The notes under the pieces: generated by a model
Told to the model about the DNA's origin: nothing
Seen by the model: only the letters and a program-made list of their open reading frames with translations
Database searches by the model: none
Shown here: one piece after another, positions 17,739-27,066 of the stretch
How positions within the stretch are numbered: the first letter of the stretch is position 1
Layout: the number at the start of each line of letters is the position of its first letter
Assembly: GCF_002803605.1 (NCBI RefSeq)
Contig: NZ_PHRG01000002.1
Span: 372,001 to 436,000, forward strand
Direction of reading: 5' to 3'
Length of the DNA: 64,000 bases
Origin: Acinetobacter pseudolwoffii
GTDB lineage: Bacteria; Pseudomonadota; Gammaproteobacteria; Pseudomonadales; Moraxellaceae
Program-made: the position numbers and the translations under genes

Positions 17739-20700
17739 ATGTGGTTTACCCGAATTAGTGTGAAGTATCCAGTTTTCACCATCATGATGATGTTCTGTCT
17801 GATGGTATTGGGACTGGCTTCCTGGCAGCGGATGGGCGTTGAAGAATTTCCCGATGTCGATTTTCCCTTTGTGGTGGTGTATACCAACTACCCGGGCGCT
17901 TCTCCAGAAACGGTCGAGTCAGAAATAACCAAGAAACTCGAAGATCAGATCAATACCATTTCTGGTTTAAAACAGGTGATTTCACAGTCCAGTGAAGGCC
18001 TGTCGATGATCACCACTGAGTTTAATCTGGACGTACCTTCTACCACGGCCGCTCAGGATGTACGGGATAAAATTGCCTCGGTAACTGCTGAATTTCGTGA
18101 TGAAATTCAGGATCCGATTGTCGAACGTTATGATCCAACCGCCAATGCGGTCATGTCGATCGTATTTGAATCCAATAACATGGATATCAAAGCACTCAGT
18201 TCTTATCTGGATCAGCGGATTGTACCCCAACTGCGCACCGTTGCCGGCGTGGGAACGGTGAATTTACTCGGCGATGCACAGCGCCAGATCCGGATTCAGG
18301 TAGAACCGCAAAAACTGCAAGCTTTTAGCCTTGGTGTAGACAGTGTCATCAATACCTTAAAGGCTGAAAATATTGAAGTTCCAGGCGGCACACTCAAATC
18401 TGGCAACTCGGAACTGGTGATTGAGATCAATTCCAAAGTGCTGCATCCGCTGGCCTTCGGCGATCTCATCATCGCCAATAAAAATGGCGTACCAATTTTC
18501 CTGAGACAAGTCGCAGAGATCCAAGACAGTCAGGCAGAACTAGAATCTGCCGCCTTTTTAAATGGCAAAACCGCAGTTGCGATTGATATCCTGCGTAGCT
18601 CGGACTCTAACGTGATTGAGGTCGTCGATAGAACTTACAAAATTTTAGAAAATATCGAGACCCAGCTTCCTCAGGGGACGACCTTGCAGGTTGTGGTGGA
18701 TTCTTCCAAAAGTATCCGCGGCACCATTGGCGATGTAGCCCGCACCATTATTGAAGGTGCGGTACTTGCCGTACTGATTGTTCTGCTATTCCTCGGTTCA
18801 TTCCGCTCCACTGTGATTACCGGTTTGACTTTGCCGATCGCCTTATTAGGTACTTTGACCTTCATCTGGGCCTTTGGCTTCAGTATCAACATGATGACCT
18901 TGCTGGCGCTATCCTTGAGTATTGGCCTGTTAATTGATGATGCGATTGTGGTCCGTGAGAATATTGTCCGGCATGCCGACATGGGTAAAGATCATGTGAC
19001 TGCCGCACTGGATGGCACTAAAGAAATTGGTTTAGCTGTTCTGGCCACTACCCTGACCATTGTCGCCGTATTTCTGCCGGTGGCCTTTATGGGCGGGATT
19101 ATTGGTCGTTTCTTTTATCAGTTCGGGGTTACAGTTAGTGTGGCTGTGCTGATTTCGATGTTTGTTAGTTTTACTTTAGATCCGATGCTTTCTGCACATT
19201 GGGCCGAAAAGAAAAAAGATCCAAATAAAAGACCCGGACGGGTGAAACGTTTCTTTAGCTGGATTTCTGGCAAGCTGGACAATTTAAGCCATGTCTATGA
19301 AAAGCTGCTCAAACTGGCGCTGCGCTTCAGATTCATTACCTTAATGATTGCCGTAGCTTCATTATTTGGTGCCTTGGGATTATCGAAACTGATTGGCACC
19401 GAATTTGTACCGGTTCCTGACAAAGGCGAAATCCGCATTAAGTTTGAAACACCGGTAGATTCTTCGCTTGAATACTCACAAGCCAAACTGCAACAAGTCG
19501 ATCAGATTATCCGTCAACACCCTGATGTTAAAGCAACTTATGGCGTAATTAATGGTGTAACTGACCGTGGTAAAAACCACGTCAGCCTGCGAGTGACCGT
19601 GACACCACGGATCGAACGCGAAAAAAGCCTGACCGAGCTCAACAATGAGTTTCGACAACGCCTGCAATCGGTTGCCGGGATCAGTATTACCTCGGTTGCA
19701 TCTGCCGATGAAACCGTTTCGGGTGGTCAAAAGCCAATTATGATCTCGATCAAGGGCCCCGACCTGGATGAACTGCAAAAAATTTCCGATCGTTTTATGA
19801 CAGAGATTGCCAAGATTGACGGTATTGTCGATTTGGAAACCTCACTGAAAGAACCCAAGCCGACACTCGGCGTGCAGATCAATCGTGTCTTGGCCAGTGA
19901 TTTAGGATTATCCGTGAATCAGATTGCCAATGTGGTTCGTCCACTGATTGCCGGTGATGATGTCACCACCTGGCAGGATGAAAAAGGCGAAACTTATGAT
20001 GTGAATTTGCGCCTGACGGAAGACCAGCGCAGCTTGCCACGTGATTTACAGAACATGTATATCACTTCAAATAAAACCGATGCCAATCATCAGCCGATTC
20101 TGATTCCACTTTCGAGTGTGGCCAAGTTTGAAGAAAAACTCGGTGCTTCACAAATTAACCGCCGTGATCTGGCACGTGAAGTTCTGATAGAAGCCAATAC
20201 CGCTGGTCGTCCTACAGGAGATATCGGCACGGATATCAGCCGGCTACAAGCCAATTTTGATATGCCGCCAGGTTATAGCTTTGATACCCAAGGTTCAAAT
20301 GCTGATATGGCAGAATCCGCAGGCTATGCCCTGACCGCCATCACCCTGTCGATTGTGTTTATCTACATTGTGCTGGGTTCACAGTTTAATAGCTTTATCC
20401 ATCCTGCGGCGATTATGGCCTCCTTGCCATTATCCTTGATTGGTGTGTTCCTGGCGCTGTTCCTGTTTAATTCCACCATGAACCTGTTTTCGATTATCGG
20501 GATTATCATGCTGATGGGACTGGTGACCAAGAATGCGATTCTGCTGATCGACTTTATTAAAAAAGCCATGGATCGCGGTGAAGAGCGTTATGATGCGATT
20601 ATTGCCGCGGGGAAAACCCGACTGCGTCCCATTTTAATGACCACCAGCGCCATGGTCATGGGTATGGTGCCCTTATCCTTAGGGCTGGGTGAAGGCGGTG

Positions 20701-20846
20701 AACAAAGTGCGCCGATGGCCCATGCCGTGATTGGCGGGGTGATCACCTCAACCCTGCTCACTTTGGTGGTTGTCCCCGTGATCTTTACCTACCTGGATGA
20801 CTTTAAGAATTTTATGCTGCGTCAGATGCGTAAAATCATGGCATAA
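17739..20846 (+). CDS. RND (AcrB/HAE-1-like) inner-membrane efflux pump
   Basis: 1035 residues, the normal length for RND drug pumps. One membrane helix at the N-terminus ([19 protein letters not shown]) is followed by a large periplasmic loop, a block of helices, a second periplasmic loop and a final helix block. The proton-relay Asp-Asp pair is present in [15 protein letters not shown], as are the GxxxxEFxPxxD motif ([15 protein letters not shown]) and the C-terminal [15 protein letters not shown] segment. It exports hydrophobic or amphiphilic compounds using the proton gradient; the substrate cannot be told from sequence. The start is 25 bases after the adaptor stop, forming a two-gene unit. 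Symbols used in A. baumannii (such as arpB) were not assigned because orthology cannot be checked. Confidence 0.93.
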   Translation: MWFTRISVKYPVFTIMMMFCLMVLGLASWQRMGVEEFPDVDFPFVVVYTNYPGASPETVESEITKKLEDQINTISGLKQVISQSSEGLSMITTEFNLDVPSTTAAQDVRDKIASVTAEFRDEIQDPIVERYDPTANAVMSIVFESNNMDIKALSSYLDQRIVPQLRTVAGVGTVNLLGDAQRQIRIQVEPQKLQAFSLGVDSVINTLKAENIEVPGGTLKSGNSELVIEINSKVLHPLAFGDLIIANKNGVPIFLRQVAEIQDSQAELESAAFLNGKTAVAIDILRSSDSNVIEVVDRTYKILENIETQLPQGTTLQVVVDSSKSIRGTIGDVARTIIEGAVLAVLIVLLFLGSFRSTVITGLTLPIALLGTLTFIWAFGFSINMMTLLALSLSIGLLIDDAIVVRENIVRHADMGKDHVTAALDGTKEIGLAVLATTLTIVAVFLPVAFMGGIIGRFFYQFGVTVSVAVLISMFVSFTLDPMLSAHWAEKKKDPNKRPGRVKRFFSWISGKLDNLSHVYEKLLKLALRFRFITLMIAVASLFGALGLSKLIGTEFVPVPDKGEIRIKFETPVDSSLEYSQAKLQQVDQIIRQHPDVKATYGVINGVTDRGKNHVSLRVTVTPRIEREKSLTELNNEFRQRLQSVAGISITSVASADETVSGGQKPIMISIKGPDLDELQKISDRFMTEIAKIDGIVDLETSLKEPKPTLGVQINRVLASDLGLSVNQIANVVRPLIAGDDVTTWQDEKGETYDVNLRLTEDQRSLPRDLQNMYITSNKTDANHQPILIPLSSVAKFEEKLGASQINRRDLAREVLIEANTAGRPTGDIGTDISRLQANFDMPPGYSFDTQGSNADMAESAGYALTAITLSIVFIYIVLGSQFNSFIHPAAIMASLPLSLIGVFLALFLFNSTMNLFSIIGIIMLMGLVTKNAILLIDFIKKAMDRGEERYDAIIAAGKTRLRPILMTTSAMVMGMVPLSLGLGEGGEQSAPMAHAVIGGVITSTLLTLVVVPVIFTYLDDFKNFMLRQMRKIMA

Positions 20847-20900
20847 TTTAATGCAACACAATGAGGTGACATTCCCAAATGCTCATCTCATTTTTTATTG

Positions 20901-20906
20901 TATAAT
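20901..20906 (+). promoter_or_regulatory. Probable -10 box of the proS promoter
   Basis: A perfect TATAAT lies 37 bases before the proS start codon. No good -35 hexamer is seen 16-18 bases upstream. AGGA eight bases before the ATG is the ribosome binding site. Confidence 0.55.
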
Positions 20907-20942
20907 CTCTGCTTTAACGCTTAATTTTTTAGGACAGTTTCC

Positions 20943-22658
20943 ATGCGCGCGAGTCGCTTTTTATTTGCAACGTTAAGAGAAACCCCGAACGATGCTGAGG
21001 TTATTTCTCATCAGTTGATGCTTCGTGCCGGTATGATTCGTAAGTTGGCTTCAGGTCTGTACACCTGGCTGCCGATGGGCGTTCGCGTATTAAATAAAGT
21101 TGAAGCGATCGTTCGCGAAGAAATGGACAAGGTCGGTTCACTTCAGGTCTATATGCCGGTGACTCAACCTGCGTCTTTATGGGAAGAATCAGGTCGTTAT
21201 GTACAATACGGTCCTGAACTGTTACGTTTCAATGACCGCCACGGTAACCCGTTTGTACTGGGTCCAACCCATGAAGAAGTCATCACTGATTTAGCACGCA
21301 ATGAACTAAAAAGTTATAAGCAGCTCCCTGCCAACTTCTATCAGGTGCAAACCAAATTCCGTGACGAAATTCGTCCGCGTTTTGGGGTAATGCGTTCACG
21401 TGAATTCATCATGAAAGATGCCTACTCTTTCCATGCCAATCAGGAATCATTGCAACAAACCTACGACGACATGTATGCAGCCTACTGCAAAATCTTTACT
21501 CGTCTTGGTTTAGATTTCCGTCCGGTTCAAGCAGATACCGGTTCGATTGGTGGTTCAGGTTCACACGAATTCCATGTACTGGCTTCAAGCGGTGAAGATG
21601 ATATCGCATTTTCGACCGAATCAGACTACGCCGCCAATATTGAAATGGCTGAAGCCGTTCTGGTCGGCGAACGTGCGGCACCAACTCAAGAACTTAAACT
21701 GGTTGATACGCCAAATCAAAAAACCATTGCGGATGTATCTGCCTTCTTGGGCACGGATCCAGCTCACTCAGTAAAAGCATTGCTTGTTCAAGGCATTGCA
21801 AAAGAGGATGGTTCTGTTCCTGTGGTTGCTTTATTCCTTCGTGGCGATCACGAACTGAATGAAATTAAAGCCGAGAAGCATGCACAAATTGCAGCTCCAC
21901 TCACTTTTGCAACCGAAGAGCAAATCGCAGCACTTGGCTTGACAGCTGGTTTTGTAGGCCCACAAGGTCTGGTTGAAAAAGGTGTCACCGTCATTATTGA
22001 CCGTGCAGCATCAGTATTGTCTGACTTTGTTGCAGGTGCTAATACAGCTGACAAGCATGCAACCGGCGTAAACTGGGAACGTGATGCACAGTTCACTGAA
22101 GTTTATGACTTGCGTAATGTAGTTGAAGGTGACCCTTCTCCAGATGGCAAAGGCACACTGCAAATCAAACGTGGTATCGAAGTGGGTCATATCTTCCAGT
22201 TGGGTCAGAAATACTCTGAAGCATTGGGCTGTAAAGTCTTGGGTGAAGATGGCAAACCATTCACTGTGACCATGGGTTGTTATGGTATTGGGGTAACACG
22301 TGTGGTTGCGTCTGCCATTGAACAAAACTTTGACGAGAAAGGCATTATTTGGCCAACTGCCATTGCCCCGTTTGAAGTGGCCATTGTACCGATGAATGCA
22401 CATAAATCACCACGCACAGTAGAAGCAGCTGAAGCGCTTTATGCTGAACTCACTGCTGCGGGTTATGACGTAATTCTAGATGATCGTAACGAACGTCCAG
22501 GCGTTAAATTTTCTGACCTTGAGTTGACCGGTATTCCACACCGTATTGTGATTGGTGAAAAAGGCTTGGATGCAGGTACTTTTGAATATAAAGGCCGCCG
22601 TGACGCTGAATCAGTAAATATCTCGAAAGAAGAATTATTGGCGAAGATTGCTAATTAA
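20943..22658 (+). CDS. proS: Prolyl-tRNA synthetase
   Basis: 571 residues, the bacterial class II type with the editing (INS) domain between motifs 2 and 3. It charges tRNA-Pro with proline. Visible parts include motif 1 near [17 protein letters not shown], the ATP loop [10 protein letters not shown], motif 2 [17 protein letters not shown], the editing domain at about 225-400, motif 3 [18 protein letters not shown] and the anticodon-binding domain ([20 protein letters not shown]). It has its own -10 box and ends at a strong terminator. Confidence 0.98.
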   Translation: MRASRFLFATLRETPNDAEVISHQLMLRAGMIRKLASGLYTWLPMGVRVLNKVEAIVREEMDKVGSLQVYMPVTQPASLWEESGRYVQYGPELLRFNDRHGNPFVLGPTHEEVITDLARNELKSYKQLPANFYQVQTKFRDEIRPRFGVMRSREFIMKDAYSFHANQESLQQTYDDMYAAYCKIFTRLGLDFRPVQADTGSIGGSGSHEFHVLASSGEDDIAFSTESDYAANIEMAEAVLVGERAAPTQELKLVDTPNQKTIADVSAFLGTDPAHSVKALLVQGIAKEDGSVPVVALFLRGDHELNEIKAEKHAQIAAPLTFATEEQIAALGLTAGFVGPQGLVEKGVTVIIDRAASVLSDFVAGANTADKHATGVNWERDAQFTEVYDLRNVVEGDPSPDGKGTLQIKRGIEVGHIFQLGQKYSEALGCKVLGEDGKPFTVTMGCYGIGVTRVVASAIEQNFDEKGIIWPTAIAPFEVAIVPMNAHKSPRTVEAAEALYAELTAAGYDVILDDRNERPGVKFSDLELTGIPHRIVIGEKGLDAGTFEYKGRRDAESVNISKEELLAKIAN

Positions 22659-22672
22659 TTTCGCTCTCTTAT

Positions 22673-22701
22673 AAAAAATCCCGCGTAATGCGGGATTTTT
22701 T
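22673..22701. terminator. Bidirectional terminator between proS and the exported-protein operon
   Basis: Six A, TCCCGC / GCGGGA stem with a five-base loop, then six T. It serves proS on the plus strand and the four-gene operon ending at 22712 on the minus strand. Confidence 0.88.
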
Positions 22702-22711
22702 ATAATTAAAT

Positions 22712-23995
22712 TTAGCAGAATTTATGCCCACCAAAGCAGTTCGGTTTAAAATTCTGGCCTTGTAAAGTTAAATTAGTGAGAGGGAAATCAAGTAGCGCAG
22801 GATTTTTAATTTCCTTTACATCAAGCGCACTTCCTAGCACACAACCAAAAACCAGACTTCCACAATCTCGCACATTAGTGGTTAAATCATGGTTAATTCC
22901 TGCAATGGTTTGCTTTAAAACAGCATCTGAAATTGGCACACTATATGAAGGTGAAATACTTCCTAAATCCACTTCATCTTCCATTGCCATCCACCACCCT
23001 TGTTTTGCCGCAACTGCTGCACCAGGCCATAAGATGCTTTGGGATTGCAAGGAGAGTGAAGCTGGATTATTTAAATATAAAGCATGAATAAGTCCGAGAT
23101 TTTGTTTAACGGTAATGTCTGTCTGTAGCCCGGTTAAGTAGCCTGTAATATCTTTATCTAATTTTAATGCTCCATCCAATAATTCTGCTTTTAATGGTCC
23201 TTTAAAATCAATACGACCTACTGTCCCTGTCCCTTTTAGTACAACTTCTTTCATTCGTGTTCCTGACACTATCGTAGCAGGAATAGTAAAAGGTGCTGTT
23301 GTAGAATTTAACTGGAAAGCATAATTGCTAGATGTGTAATGTAAATCCAGAGGTAATGGTTGACCTAACAAAGTGCCTTTTACCGTGCCCTCAATATTCA
23401 TTCCAGTTGCAGCATAATCCATGACACGAGGAGCGGTTGTTGCAACTCCTGATGAAGATTTTGTTTTCATATAACCACTGAAACTGTTAATACCATTTGG
23501 TGTAGCACTATTTTCTGTCCCCATTGTCAATAGACCTGAAATCTTTTCCGCACTTAAACGGAAACCTAAAACTTCACGTGTAGATGCCTGATTTGGATTT
23601 TTTATGGCAAACTGTACAAATGGATTAGTAATCAGAGCTGAAGTCGCGGCACGATCCGCACCATTTGTAGGATTACCACTTAAGGCTATATGATCAATAT
23701 CAATATCACAGCCGGTTGCACCATTAACACCACCACACCCGAGCTGTAGCTTTTTTATATTGGCATTAATTTCCATCTCGGCTTCCAAGCCTAATTTATA
23801 AAATGAGATATTACTCTGGTCATAAGTAGCTCCTAGATTATCCATCTGGTTAAATCCAGACTGAACCTCCATTGACAATAAAGCCTGCCCATTGACTTCT
23901 GAGAGCTCTTGGTCTTCCAATGAAGTTAATGCAGATACCTGACCACTTAGGCCCATCATAGCTACCACTAGACTCTTTAATATTATTTTTTTCAT
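22712..23995 (-). CDS. Exported protein with post-signal LxDxELSxVxGQ motif, fourth gene of the operon
   Basis: 427 residues from the ATG at 23995, which has AGGA nine bases upstream; an ATG at 24004 is also in frame but its AGG is adjacent. A Sec signal peptide ends VSA, followed at once by LTSLEDQELSEVNGQALLSM, the motif shared by all four proteins of the operon. The mature part is rich in Gly, Asn, Ser and Thr with alternating hydrophobic residues, suggesting beta structure such as a solenoid or barrel. Four cysteines near DCGSLVFGCVL and NCFGGHKFC at the C-terminus and an earlier LGCGG...GCDID pair could form disulphides. Function unknown. It starts eight to seventeen bases after the previous stop, so it is co-transcribed. 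Confidence 0.75.
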   Translation of the reverse strand: MKKIILKSLVVAMMGLSGQVSALTSLEDQELSEVNGQALLSMEVQSGFNQMDNLGATYDQSNISFYKLGLEAEMEINANIKKLQLGCGGVNGATGCDIDIDHIALSGNPTNGADRAATSALITNPFVQFAIKNPNQASTREVLGFRLSAEKISGLLTMGTENSATPNGINSFSGYMKTKSSSGVATTAPRVMDYAATGMNIEGTVKGTLLGQPLPLDLHYTSSNYAFQLNSTTAPFTIPATIVSGTRMKEVVLKGTGTVGRIDFKGPLKAELLDGALKLDKDITGYLTGLQTDITVKQNLGLIHALYLNNPASLSLQSQSILWPGAAVAAKQGWWMAMEDEVDLGSISPSYSVPISDAVLKQTIAGINHDLTTNVRDCGSLVFGCVLGSALDVKEIKNPALLDFPLTNLTLQGQNFKPNCFGGHKFC

Positions 23996-24012
23996 TTTTC
24001 TCATCCTGATTT

Positions 24013-26298
24013 TTAGCGTGGTGTGATTCCCATCGTGCTACGAATAGTTCCACCAGTCAGTGCAATACTTGCCATGTTTTGCATATTGCCATTGGTCGCC
24101 ATGGCAAAATTGGTTTTAAATGGTGTTGCAATATTATTTTCATAATTGAGTTTGACCTGATTATCCAAAGTCACTGTATCTGCACTGACACGAACTTTTG
24201 CTTTGACACCCAAATGACCTTCCATCCGGTTAAAGTTAATTGAAGAAGTTTTTAATACCCCGGCTGAATCAATATCTTCATTGGCAATACTAAAATAGCT
24301 GCCCAGATTATCTTTATTTGCAGTTTCTTCTGCGGTAAGGGGTCTAAACTTAAAATTTGCATCAAATGACAGGAAGTTGGTATCTGGTGAATCGCTGGTC
24401 GGATCCACTCCTGGAATGATGAGGAGCTCGCCGTTTCCATCAAGTTTAAAAGCAATATTCGTCAGGACATCATCACGTTTAGAAAAATTATCGTGAGGCA
24501 CATAGCCTCCGCATTTACTGACTGATGCAGTGCTACAGTTATATTTAGATCCTGGTAATTGCCCCATTGCGAGCTCTGCTTTTGCTGCAATCAGTAATTT
24601 ATCGGCACGAATATAAATCCCTTCATCTTCATAGCCAATAATACCTTCCGACTTGATCAAAGCATCGATATTCCTAAAACCAGCATAATAGTTAACTGCC
24701 TCACCATGATCGCCATTTTTACCATCAATCAATATAATCGAGGTTGTGCTTGGTAAACCGGTTTTCTTGTCAATTCCATAGCCTTCTGTAGATGCCATAA
24801 TGTTATAAGCAATTGCTTGCTTATTGTCTGTTCCATAAGTCGTTCCAGACAACGCAACATTGGCATTTAAATTATAAATAGGAATACCGATTCCCCAAGA
24901 ACCACCATCTCCACCAATTTCCGCCAAAGAGTTATCTGATATGAAACGTGCCTTAGCAGCAATAGACTGAAAATCCATTCCACGTACGGCGATATAAGCA
25001 AAATCTTCTCCATTCGTGGTGGTACTGAGTGTCTGTTTAAGCACAGTGCTACTACTACCTAAAGTCTTTTGCATATTTTCATTAATTATGAAATCGAGAC
25101 TTTTTGCAGTAATGGTATTTATATATATATTTCCAAAGTCGATATAAGCATTTTTACCGTGTAAGGAGCCAGCAGCATTACGTGTAGTCAAGGGTCTGAG
25201 CTTGGAAAATTGCACAGCATGGCTTCCCTTACCGGTATGACCAATCTCAAGTGTTGTAGGTGCCCTAGTTGCTGGAAGCCCAGTACTATTAGCACCTGTA
25301 AAATCTGCAGACAAGCCCAGATTCAACCCACCTTCTCCGACCAGGCCACTGTAACCTGTTGCAGTTTTGTCCTGACGTTCTAGTACACCATTCACCTTGT
25401 TACTAACATCAAAAGTACCTATCTGGGTTTGATCGGCACTCATCGATAATCTTGCATTAGTGACTGCACCCGAAGCCCCTAAACGCATAATATTTTTGCG
25501 TTCGTTATTTGGCGTGTTATAACGCAAATCAATATTAACCCCTGGATTGGTCGGATTAACCCGGCCAGCTGCGATATCGGTAATATCTTCAGCACGCTTT
25601 AGATCCACATAGTGATCTTGACTGCCATTTCGTGTGGTCAGTACCACGCCTTCATCCGGGTCAATGTACATATATCCTTGACCCGCGAAGTTAAAGTTAA
25701 AGTCATTTAAAATCAAACTATTTTCACCTAACTTATGACTAATCGTGGCATTTTTAAGCTGAAAATCGATACTGGCAATTGAATCTTTATTAAATAGACC
25801 TGCACTAGTTTGTAATAGCACACTAAGCGGTGTAGAGGTACTAATCCCTAATGCCCCCAAACTTTGATTTGATTGAGTACCCGCAGTCCGAATACTATTC
25901 GCAGATTGACTACATGGATTGGTCGTACAGGCGATCTTTACCAACTTTAAATCTGCAGTGGCTTGAAATGGTGAAACACTTGCAGCAAGCCGAAGTCCTG
26001 CCCCTTGTGAAGTCGCTCCTACATCTATTTCAAGTTGACTAATGATTGGTTTATTATCTTTGCCAATAATCTCAACATTATGTAGACCTAAACCCATTTT
26101 AGTGTTGGCAGTTGGATTTGGATCATACCAATTGGCTTGAGCAATATTGGCTTTAGAGATTTCATGAGTAATCACCATACCATCTTGTCCAGTAACTTTA
26201 CTCAATTCTTGCTCTTCAATAGTTTCAAGTGCATAACCTTGTTGTATAAGACACATGCATACCGTTAGCAATTTCAACTTTATTGTTGTTTTTTTCAT
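24013..26298 (-). CDS. Large exported protein with post-signal LxExELSxVxGQ motif, third gene of the operon
   Basis: 761 residues. The signal peptide (KKTTIKLKLLTVCMCLIQQGYA) is followed directly by LETIEEQELSKVTGQDGMVI, the operon's shared motif. The long mature part has many short beta-prone segments such as LGLHNVEIIG, INLDLRYNT-type and ISFDANFKFRPL, and few cysteines (one pair, IACTTNPC and CSTASVSKCGG). This fits a repetitive beta-rich surface or secreted protein. No enzymatic motif was recognised. A 33-base gap separates it from the preceding gene. Acinetobacter genomes carry loci annotated fil ('putative pilus assembly'); whether these proteins belong to them cannot be decided from sequence reading alone. 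Confidence 0.75.
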   Translation of the reverse strand: MKKTTIKLKLLTVCMCLIQQGYALETIEEQELSKVTGQDGMVITHEISKANIAQANWYDPNPTANTKMGLGLHNVEIIGKDNKPIISQLEIDVGATSQGAGLRLAASVSPFQATADLKLVKIACTTNPCSQSANSIRTAGTQSNQSLGALGISTSTPLSVLLQTSAGLFNKDSIASIDFQLKNATISHKLGENSLILNDFNFNFAGQGYMYIDPDEGVVLTTRNGSQDHYVDLKRAEDITDIAAGRVNPTNPGVNIDLRYNTPNNERKNIMRLGASGAVTNARLSMSADQTQIGTFDVSNKVNGVLERQDKTATGYSGLVGEGGLNLGLSADFTGANSTGLPATRAPTTLEIGHTGKGSHAVQFSKLRPLTTRNAAGSLHGKNAYIDFGNIYINTITAKSLDFIINENMQKTLGSSSTVLKQTLSTTTNGEDFAYIAVRGMDFQSIAAKARFISDNSLAEIGGDGGSWGIGIPIYNLNANVALSGTTYGTDNKQAIAYNIMASTEGYGIDKKTGLPSTTSIILIDGKNGDHGEAVNYYAGFRNIDALIKSEGIIGYEDEGIYIRADKLLIAAKAELAMGQLPGSKYNCSTASVSKCGGYVPHDNFSKRDDVLTNIAFKLDGNGELLIIPGVDPTSDSPDTNFLSFDANFKFRPLTAEETANKDNLGSYFSIANEDIDSAGVLKTSSINFNRMEGHLGVKAKVRVSADTVTLDNQVKLNYENNIATPFKTNFAMATNGNMQNMASIALTGGTIRSTMGITPR

Positions 26299-26331
26299 TT
26301 TTATATCCTTATGCTGTACTTGACGTTGTTA

Positions 26332-27054
26332 CTAACAACGACTTTGTGCCCCACCTGTACAGTTATAACCAAATATTTTCAAATTGCCTGACATATGCAG
26401 ATTTCCATGAACGTTCAACCCCATAAATCCTTTTTCAGCACCTTGATCAAACGAAGGAACATCTTGGGGCGCGGTTGTATAAGTTCCGTCGGCATTATAG
26501 GTACGCCCTGTATACGTACTATAAACACCAGTATTGGCATAACCTTCTAAGGCTCCAGCACCTGTGCCCGTTTCAATCGAAACCGTATTAAAACCCAAAT
26601 TCCGGATCTTTAAAGGCTGGTTATCATAAAAGGTAATTTGCATCGCCGTCTGTGGTTCATTACGGTGATTAATAATGGTTGTACCATCAATTGAAAACTT
26701 ATCAATCTGAATCGTGCCTTGAATGCCTTTAAACACTAACCACTTTTTATTTCCATTGGCATCGACATGGTTATTCGGTGCTATTGCTAAGCGGCAAAAT
26801 TGTTTTGTTGCCCCACAAGTTGCCGGATCTAGAACATAAAATACTTCCAGTGGATTACCGTTCCCATCAAGCCGAGAAATTTTATCTTTACTTAAATCTG
26901 TCGCATAAACATGGTTTAAAGATAAAGTCCAGTTCAGGTCCGCTCCACCCTGCCCCACTGTATCGGTTAATTCTTGCTGATTAAGGGTTTCCAAGCCGGC
27001 AAAACTGGTCATAGAAGTGCATAATAATGCACAGAGAGTGACTAATTTGGACAT
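26332..27054 (-). CDS. Small exported protein with post-signal LxxQELTxxVGQGG motif, second gene of the operon
   Basis: 240 residues. The signal peptide MSKLVTLCALLCTSMTSFA is followed by GLETLNQQELTDTVGQGGAD, a variant of the motif in its neighbours. Two cysteines (ATCGATKQFCRL) and a C-terminal pair (YNCTGGAQSRC) suggest disulphides in the periplasm or outside the cell. The middle and end contain beta-strand-like segments (IQIDKFSIDGTTIINHR, VHGNLHMSGNLKIFGY). It lies 12 bases after the 671-residue gene and 33 bases before the 761-residue gene. No function is recognised. Confidence 0.72.
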   Translation of the reverse strand: MSKLVTLCALLCTSMTSFAGLETLNQQELTDTVGQGGADLNWTLSLNHVYATDLSKDKISRLDGNGNPLEVFYVLDPATCGATKQFCRLAIAPNNHVDANGNKKWLVFKGIQGTIQIDKFSIDGTTIINHRNEPQTAMQITFYDNQPLKIRNLGFNTVSIETGTGAGALEGYANTGVYSTYTGRTYNADGTYTTAPQDVPSFDQGAEKGFMGLNVHGNLHMSGNLKIFGYNCTGGAQSRC

Positions 27055-27066
27055 TTTAATACTTCC